Shown here in pieces: positions 60,282-64,000 of a stretch of 64,000 nucleotides of DNA. The stretch covers positions 1 to 64,000 of the forward strand of contig CANMAW010000004.1 of assembly GCA_947495915.1 (NCBI GenBank), in the 5' to 3' direction. Made by a program: the position numbers and the translations under genes. How positions within the stretch are numbered: the stretch's first letter is position 1; each line of letters begins with the position of its first letter. The notes under the pieces are model-generated. The model was not told the DNA's origin and made no database searches. It worked only from the letters and a program-made list of their open reading frames with translations. The stretch is from Maribacter algarum (ex Lu et al. 2025) (nom. illeg.). GTDB lineage: Bacteria; Bacteroidota; Bacteroidia; Flavobacteriales; Flavobacteriaceae.

Positions 60282-61318
60282 CCTATAAAGTTAATGACTT
60301 CCCAGGACGAACAATTTCTTTAAACGGAACAAAATATCTCTATTTTGGTGGCACATCTTACCTTGGTTTACAAAACAATAGTGCCTTTCAACAAGTTTAT
60401 ATTAAAAACCTTCAAAAGTACGGCACCAATTATGCTGCTTCGAGAAACGCCAATGTACAGTTATCTATTTTTGAAACTGTTGAGCGCTATTTAGCGCAAT
60501 TAGTGACCAGTGAATCTTGCACTACCCTATCTTCTGGATTTTTGGCAAGTCAACTGGTCGTAAAATCACTTAACGATGACGAGCATCAACTGTTTTATGC
60601 ACCAGGCACTCATATAGCATCACATCACGTAAAGGCAATCAATTACAGTTCTTTTGACGATTTGAACCATGCTATTCGAAAGCATTTAAAAGTAAGTGAT
60701 CAAATTCCTGTCGTTCTTTTTGATACTCTAGATGTAATGGGAGAAAATTACCCTAGTTTTCAAGCATTAAAAAACCTCCCTCTCGAACAAATTATATTGG
60801 TGGGTGATGATTCTCATGGCATTGGGCTAATTGGCAAACACGGTCAAGGCTCCTATGAACTTATCAAACAACTGAATGCCAAAGAAGTCATCGTTTGCTG
60901 TTCTTTAGGAAAAGGATTTGGCATTCAGGCTGGTGCCATTTTTTGTTCCCGTGAACGATCGAGAACACTTCAATTGAATCCGATGTTTGGCGGTGCTAGT
61001 CCTGCTTCTCCCGCGGCTTTGGCTAGTTTAATTGAGAGCGAAGATATTATTCATAAACAGCGAATAAAACTACATCGCCATATTGAAATATTTCATGAAC
61101 AATTGCTTCATAAAACCCTTTTAAAATGGATTAAAAATTACCCGGTATTTTCATTTTGCAATGAAGATTTTGCTTCCTATTTAGAGGCCAAAAAGATCAT
61201 AATTACCAATTTTAATTATCCTACTAAAAACGACGCTTTGGTTAGCAGAATTGTACTTTCTGCTGCACATTCTTACAAAGATATTACGCATCTTACCAAA
61301 TGTATCAATCGCTTCTGA
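60278..61318 (+). CDS. fold-type I PLP-dependent transferase (AONS/KBL-like)
   Basis: A 346-residue enzyme related to 8-amino-7-oxononanoate synthase and 2-amino-3-ketobutyrate CoA ligase. YLYFGGTSYLGLQNN opens it; YGTNYAASRNANVQLSIFET is the substrate region; GDDSHGIGLIGKHGQG holds the PLP Asp and His; the Schiff-base Lys is in CCSLGKGFGIQAG. It is shorter than true AONS (~385). The coupling to dipeptide epimerase suggests it acts on an amino acid from murein recycling, not biotin, but this is inference. Confidence 0.85.
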   Translation: MTYKVNDFPGRTISLNGTKYLYFGGTSYLGLQNNSAFQQVYIKNLQKYGTNYAASRNANVQLSIFETVERYLAQLVTSESCTTLSSGFLASQLVVKSLNDDEHQLFYAPGTHIASHHVKAINYSSFDDLNHAIRKHLKVSDQIPVVLFDTLDVMGENYPSFQALKNLPLEQIILVGDDSHGIGLIGKHGQGSYELIKQLNAKEVIVCCSLGKGFGIQAGAIFCSRERSRTLQLNPMFGGASPASPAALASLIESEDIIHKQRIKLHRHIEIFHEQLLHKTLLKWIKNYPVFSFCNEDFASYLEAKKIIITNFNYPTKNDALVSRIVLSAAHSYKDITHLTKCINRF

Positions 61319-61465
61319 TTTATTAAAAACATAAATAAAAATAAACTTAAATATCATATTGTTAATTTTATCGCTATTTAATTATAGATATGTTAATAAT
61401 TTTTGTAACTTTTATCTATTCAAAAGTGACTTTATGTCTCAACTAACAACTTAAAATCTATAACT

Positions 61466-61915
61466 ATGAGAAAATTGATAGGATTGGGTTTTTTGATGTT
61501 TATTCTAATTTCTTCCACTGAATTCACATCTTCAAAGCTGCAGAAAAAAGCAAACACCCTAGAGGGAACTTGGGAACTCTTAGATCGTTACAATTACGAT
61601 CACGGCAATGTATCGGACACCTTATTAAACACAAACGGGTACCGACAAATAAAAATTTACAGCAAAGGCAAGGTCATGTGGACCAGACATTCACCTGACG
61701 ACCCCAATGAATGGTTTGGGTACGGATCTTATACAAATACTGAAGATCATTTAGAAGAACGATTAGAATATGGTTCAGAAAGTATGATGGCTATTCAAGA
61801 CACGGTCAGAGTTTTTCAATTTGAATTGAATTTACATCAAGATAGCTACAGTCAAATTTCTCTAGATGAAAACGGTGTAAGAACTTTTTCAGAGAATTAT
61901 AAACGTATTGACTAA
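61466..61915 (+). CDS. secreted lipocalin-like hypothetical protein
   Basis: A 149-residue protein with a signal peptide (IGLGFLMFILISSTEFTSS). The mature domain starts NTLEGTWELLDRYNYDHGNV and has GYRQIKIYSKGKVMWTRHSP and LEERLEYGSESMMA, the G-x-W and strand pattern of small lipocalin-like proteins. No ligand is predicted. It has its own AT-rich leader and a following terminator. Confidence 0.78.
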   Translation: MRKLIGLGFLMFILISSTEFTSSKLQKKANTLEGTWELLDRYNYDHGNVSDTLLNTNGYRQIKIYSKGKVMWTRHSPDDPNEWFGYGSYTNTEDHLEERLEYGSESMMAIQDTVRVFQFELNLHQDSYSQISLDENGVRTFSENYKRID

Positions 61916-61923
61916 CAACACAA

Positions 61924-61949
61924 AAAAAGCCGCTTATAAGCGGCTTTTT
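61924..61949. terminator. bidirectional terminator
   Basis: AAAAAGCCGCTT and AAGCGGCTTTTT form an 11- to 12-bp stem with a tiny loop, T-rich on both exits. It lies between convergent genes (lipocalin-like and trxB). Confidence 0.9.
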
Positions 61950-61975
61950 CTTTTTAATCTTATCATTTCATACCC

Positions 61976-62944
61976 TTAGGCAACTTCTTCAGAAGTTTCT
62001 ATAGTAGCTAAATAACGTTCAGCATCTAAAGCAGCCATACAGCCTGTACCTGCTGCCGTCACCGCTTGACGATATTCTTTATCTTGTGCATCACCGCATG
62101 CAAATACTCCGGGTAAATTTGTTTTTGTGGTTTTACCTTCTGTAATTAGGTATCCGGTTTCATCCATATCTAATTGGTCACGAAATATATCGGTATTTGG
62201 TTTATGACCAATAGCAATAAATAAACCAGTAATAGCAATATCTTCCTTTTCACCAGTTTGATTATTTACCATACGTAACCCATCTACCACTTGATCACCT
62301 AATACCTCATCAACCTCTGTATTGTAACGAATTTCAACATTTTCAAGACTATTTACACGATGCTGCATTGCCTTCGATGCTCTCATATGATCTTTACGAA
62401 CTAACATCGTCACTTTATTACAAATATTAGCTAAATATGAAGCTTCTTCCGCAGCAGTATCACCTGCACCAACAATAGCTACGTCTTGACCTTTATAGAA
62501 AAAACCATCACATACCGCACATGCTGAAACACCACCACCTCTTAACTTTTGTTCACTTGGCAATCCTAAATATTTTGCCGTAGCACCTGTGGAGATAATT
62601 ACAGTTTCTGCTTCAATCACTTTATCTGAATCGTCAATAGTAGCTTTATGTATACCCCCTGGCTCTTTACTTAATTCAATGGCGGTGACCATTCCTATAC
62701 GAACCTCAGTACCAAAACGCTCAGCCTGTTGCTGTAATTGCACCATCATTGTTGGGCCATCAATTCCCTCCGGATATCCAGGAAAATTATCAACTTCTGT
62801 AGTTGTGGTCAATTGCCCACCTGGCTCCATACCTGTATATAATAATGGTTTAAGGTCTGCTCTTGCTGCATAAATAGCGGCTGTATAACCAGCAGGACCC
62901 GAACCAATAATTAAAGTTTTAACTCTTTCAATTTGCTCTGACAT
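61976..62944 (-). CDS. trxB: thioredoxin-disulfide reductase
   Basis: A 322-residue flavoenzyme that reduces thioredoxin with NADPH. FAD motif LIIGSGPAGYTAAIYAARAD near 11-30, MEPGGQLTTTTEVDNFPGYP, the redox pair CAVCDG near 142-147, NADPH motif VGAGDTAAEEASYL and the C-terminal GVFACGDAQDKEYRQAVTAA then GTGCMAALDAERYL are all present. It is monocistronic, with an upstream TACTTTTA (62982-62975 on this strand) as a possible -7 box. Confidence 0.96.
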   Translation of the reverse strand: MSEQIERVKTLIIGSGPAGYTAAIYAARADLKPLLYTGMEPGGQLTTTTEVDNFPGYPEGIDGPTMMVQLQQQAERFGTEVRIGMVTAIELSKEPGGIHKATIDDSDKVIEAETVIISTGATAKYLGLPSEQKLRGGGVSACAVCDGFFYKGQDVAIVGAGDTAAEEASYLANICNKVTMLVRKDHMRASKAMQHRVNSLENVEIRYNTEVDEVLGDQVVDGLRMVNNQTGEKEDIAITGLFIAIGHKPNTDIFRDQLDMDETGYLITEGKTTKTNLPGVFACGDAQDKEYRQAVTAAGTGCMAALDAERYLATIETSEEVA

Positions 62945-63370
62945 AATTAAAATCTTCTATTGAATTTATTTTAGTAAAAGTAGCTTTTTTGAGCAAAAAC
63001 TTACATTTAAGTTATTAAAAGTTTTCTTAAACCAAAATAGGTTCAAATTCACCAAAAATTTAAAAGGATGCGAGGCAAAAAAAATATTTTTATTTTTTTT
63101 AACAATCAGTTGTCTTACTTTTTTAGAAATAATGATTTACAAAATGTCAGAAATATACAGGCGGAAGTCAGCAAACGCAAAGTAATGACACGATTGTTGT
63201 AAGATTTTTTTAACAAAAATGAAGCGCACTTCAATGAATTAACATTTTTAAAAAGTCAAATTGGTTTATCTTTGGCAAGAAAGTTGAAGTAATGCCTCTG
63301 AACGAACTAAGGTATACATAACGTAACTCACCATATTACCAGCTGGTGTGATTACATAGACTTTAAACCA
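62945..63370. other. non-coding region between trxB and the LytTR gene
   Basis: No convincing open frame in 426 bp. It holds the divergent promoters: a possible trxB -7 box at 62975-62982 and an exact TATCTTTG at 63267-63274 for the plus-strand gene, leaving a leader of ~90 nt. No LytTR-type repeat pair like those at 31 and 46 kb was seen here. Confidence 0.5.
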
Positions 63371-64000
63371 ATGAAAACAAACAAACTAAGAACAATAGTA
63401 GTTGACGATTCTTCGCTACAAAGAATGGCTGTATGTAAGCTTATAAAAGATCAGCCTAATTTAGAGCTTGTTGAAGAATATCAAAACGGTATGGAAGCGT
63501 ACAAAAATGTTGAAAAAAATCAAATTGATTTGATTTTTCTCGATGTGGAAATGCCTATTTTAAATGGATTCGAATTTATTGAATCACTAACCAATAACCC
63601 TCAAATTATTTTAATTACTGGCAAGCCTGATTATGCGGTAAAAGCCTTTGATTATGCAGTAACTGATTATTTACTAAAACCAATTACGAAATCAAGGTTT
63701 GATGACGCTGTACGTAAAGCTGTTGCAAATGCCACAAATCAATCAACAGCATCTGCGAATGAAGCTCACATTTATGTGAATAGTAACCTTAAAAAGGTGA
63801 AAGTAATTGTTAATAGAATTAAATGGATAGAAGGACTTGGTGATTATATAAAACTGGTTACCGAAGATCAGAATATTCTAGTCTTGTCTACTATGAAAGC
63901 GTTTATTGAAAAATTACCACAAGATAAATTTCTACGCATTCATAAAAGTTATATCGTTAATCTTGAAAAAGTTGAAAAATTTAGTAGTGCTTTGGTTGAA
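63371..64000 (+). CDS. LytTR-family response regulator (3' end outside window)
   Basis: Open from ATG at 63371 to the window edge (210 codons). The receiver has VVDDSSLQRMAV, phosphoacceptor Asp in IDLIFLDVEMPILNGFEF, IILITGKPDYAVKAFDYAVT and LLKPITKSRF. The LytTR domain begins near 135 (IYVNSNLKKVKVIVNRIKWI, EGLGDYIKLVTEDQ, KFLRIHKSYIVNLEKVEKF). It is a paralogue of the regulator at 26373. No kinase is visible in the window, so its partner lies beyond or elsewhere. Confidence 0.93.
   Translation, partial: MKTNKLRTIVVDDSSLQRMAVCKLIKDQPNLELVEEYQNGMEAYKNVEKNQIDLIFLDVEMPILNGFEFIESLTNNPQIILITGKPDYAVKAFDYAVTDYLLKPITKSRFDDAVRKAVANATNQSTASANEAHIYVNSNLKKVKVIVNRIKWIEGLGDYIKLVTEDQNILVLSTMKAFIEKLPQDKFLRIHKSYIVNLEKVEKFSSALVE

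Noticed and set aside
63241-63370. LytTR-type repeats before the second LytTR gene
   Set aside because: The -7 box is good, but no CANTTCNGT pair lies 32 nt upstream.
1-64000. tRNA, rRNA, insertion sequence or prophage
   Set aside because: No cloverleaf-like segment, rRNA motif, transposase, integrase or terminal repeats were recognised; the only broken gene is the acyl-CoA ligase remnant.

Overview
The window is AT-rich chromosomal DNA from a member of the Bacteroidota, most likely a marine Flavobacteriaceae. Evidence: several -7 boxes fit the Bacteroidota consensus TAnnTTTG (e.g. 22219, 24965, 54815, 63267); ribosome binding sites are weak; and the gene content is typical of the family (DUF2141 proteins, 2TM-domain proteins, a CarboxypepD_reg-type TonB receptor, a LETM1-related biofilm-associated protein, a bifunctional hydrolase/OsmC protein, head-GIN/PspC proteins, many lipoproteins). 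The genus cannot be fixed from sequence alone. I saw no rRNA, tRNA, CRISPR array, insertion sequence or prophage.

Layout. 1-200: start of an AHSA1/SRPBCC gene. 445-8254: secreted Asp-box propeller protein, S9 peptidase lipoprotein, REP-like palindrome, DUF2490 protein, hydrolase-OsmC fusion, YdeI-like protein. 8343-11755: Cu/Zn superoxide dismutase lipoprotein, ECF sigma/anti-sigma pair, small proteins. 11876-17951 (minus): TPR lipoprotein, DUF4331 protein with a calcium-loop lipoprotein partner, and an SDR / AhpD-like / amine oxidase / AraC operon. 18089-26177: VOC proteins, peptide deformylase, TIGR04283 glycosyltransferase, DUF547 protein, RND/MMPL exporter, LETM1-related protein. 26373-31083 (minus): an eight-gene signalling operon running DUF2141, TPR protein, LytS-type kinase fused to a 2TM domain, four stand-alone 2TM proteins, LytTR regulator. 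31233-36216: acyl-CoA ligase remnant, then a two-domain GT4 glycosyltransferase convergent with a GH130 phosphorylase fused to a response-regulator receiver. 36392-44131: oxidoreductases, DEAD-box helicase, PaiB-like protein, TfoX-like protein, GH26 lipoprotein, zinc alcohol dehydrogenase. 44234-47027: TonB receptor divergent from a second DUF2141 gene. 47102-48617: dps divergent from oxyR. 48673-54708: PBP4-type carboxypeptidase, nudK, HipA-like kinase with DUF3037 partner, AIM24 and DUF2461/DUF4442 proteins. 54781-59174: a PadR-controlled envelope operon (DUF4870, NTF2-like, PadR, PspC, head-GIN). 59268-64000: dipeptide epimerase with a PLP enzyme, trxB, and the start of another LytTR regulator.

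Main discovery. The promoters of the 2TM-kinase/LytTR operon, of the TonB receptor and of its divergent DUF2141 gene share one architecture: two 9-bp direct repeats (CAATTCAGT-like, inside ACARTTCRG) exactly 21 bp apart start to start, then exactly 32 nt to a TTTG-type -7 box. The repeat fits the published LytTR consensus [TA][AC][CA]GTTN[AG][TG] and its 12-bp spacing. A weaker fourth copy with the same 21 and 32 spacing lies before the head-GIN lipoprotein gene. This predicts an autoregulated, LytTR-controlled envelope regulon linking the loci near 27-31 kb, 44-47 kb and perhaps 58 kb.

Other notable items are the GH130-receiver fusion beside a duplicated terminator, a palindromic operator over the promoter of the PadR cluster, and a 48-codon leader ORF built around a long imperfect hairpin.
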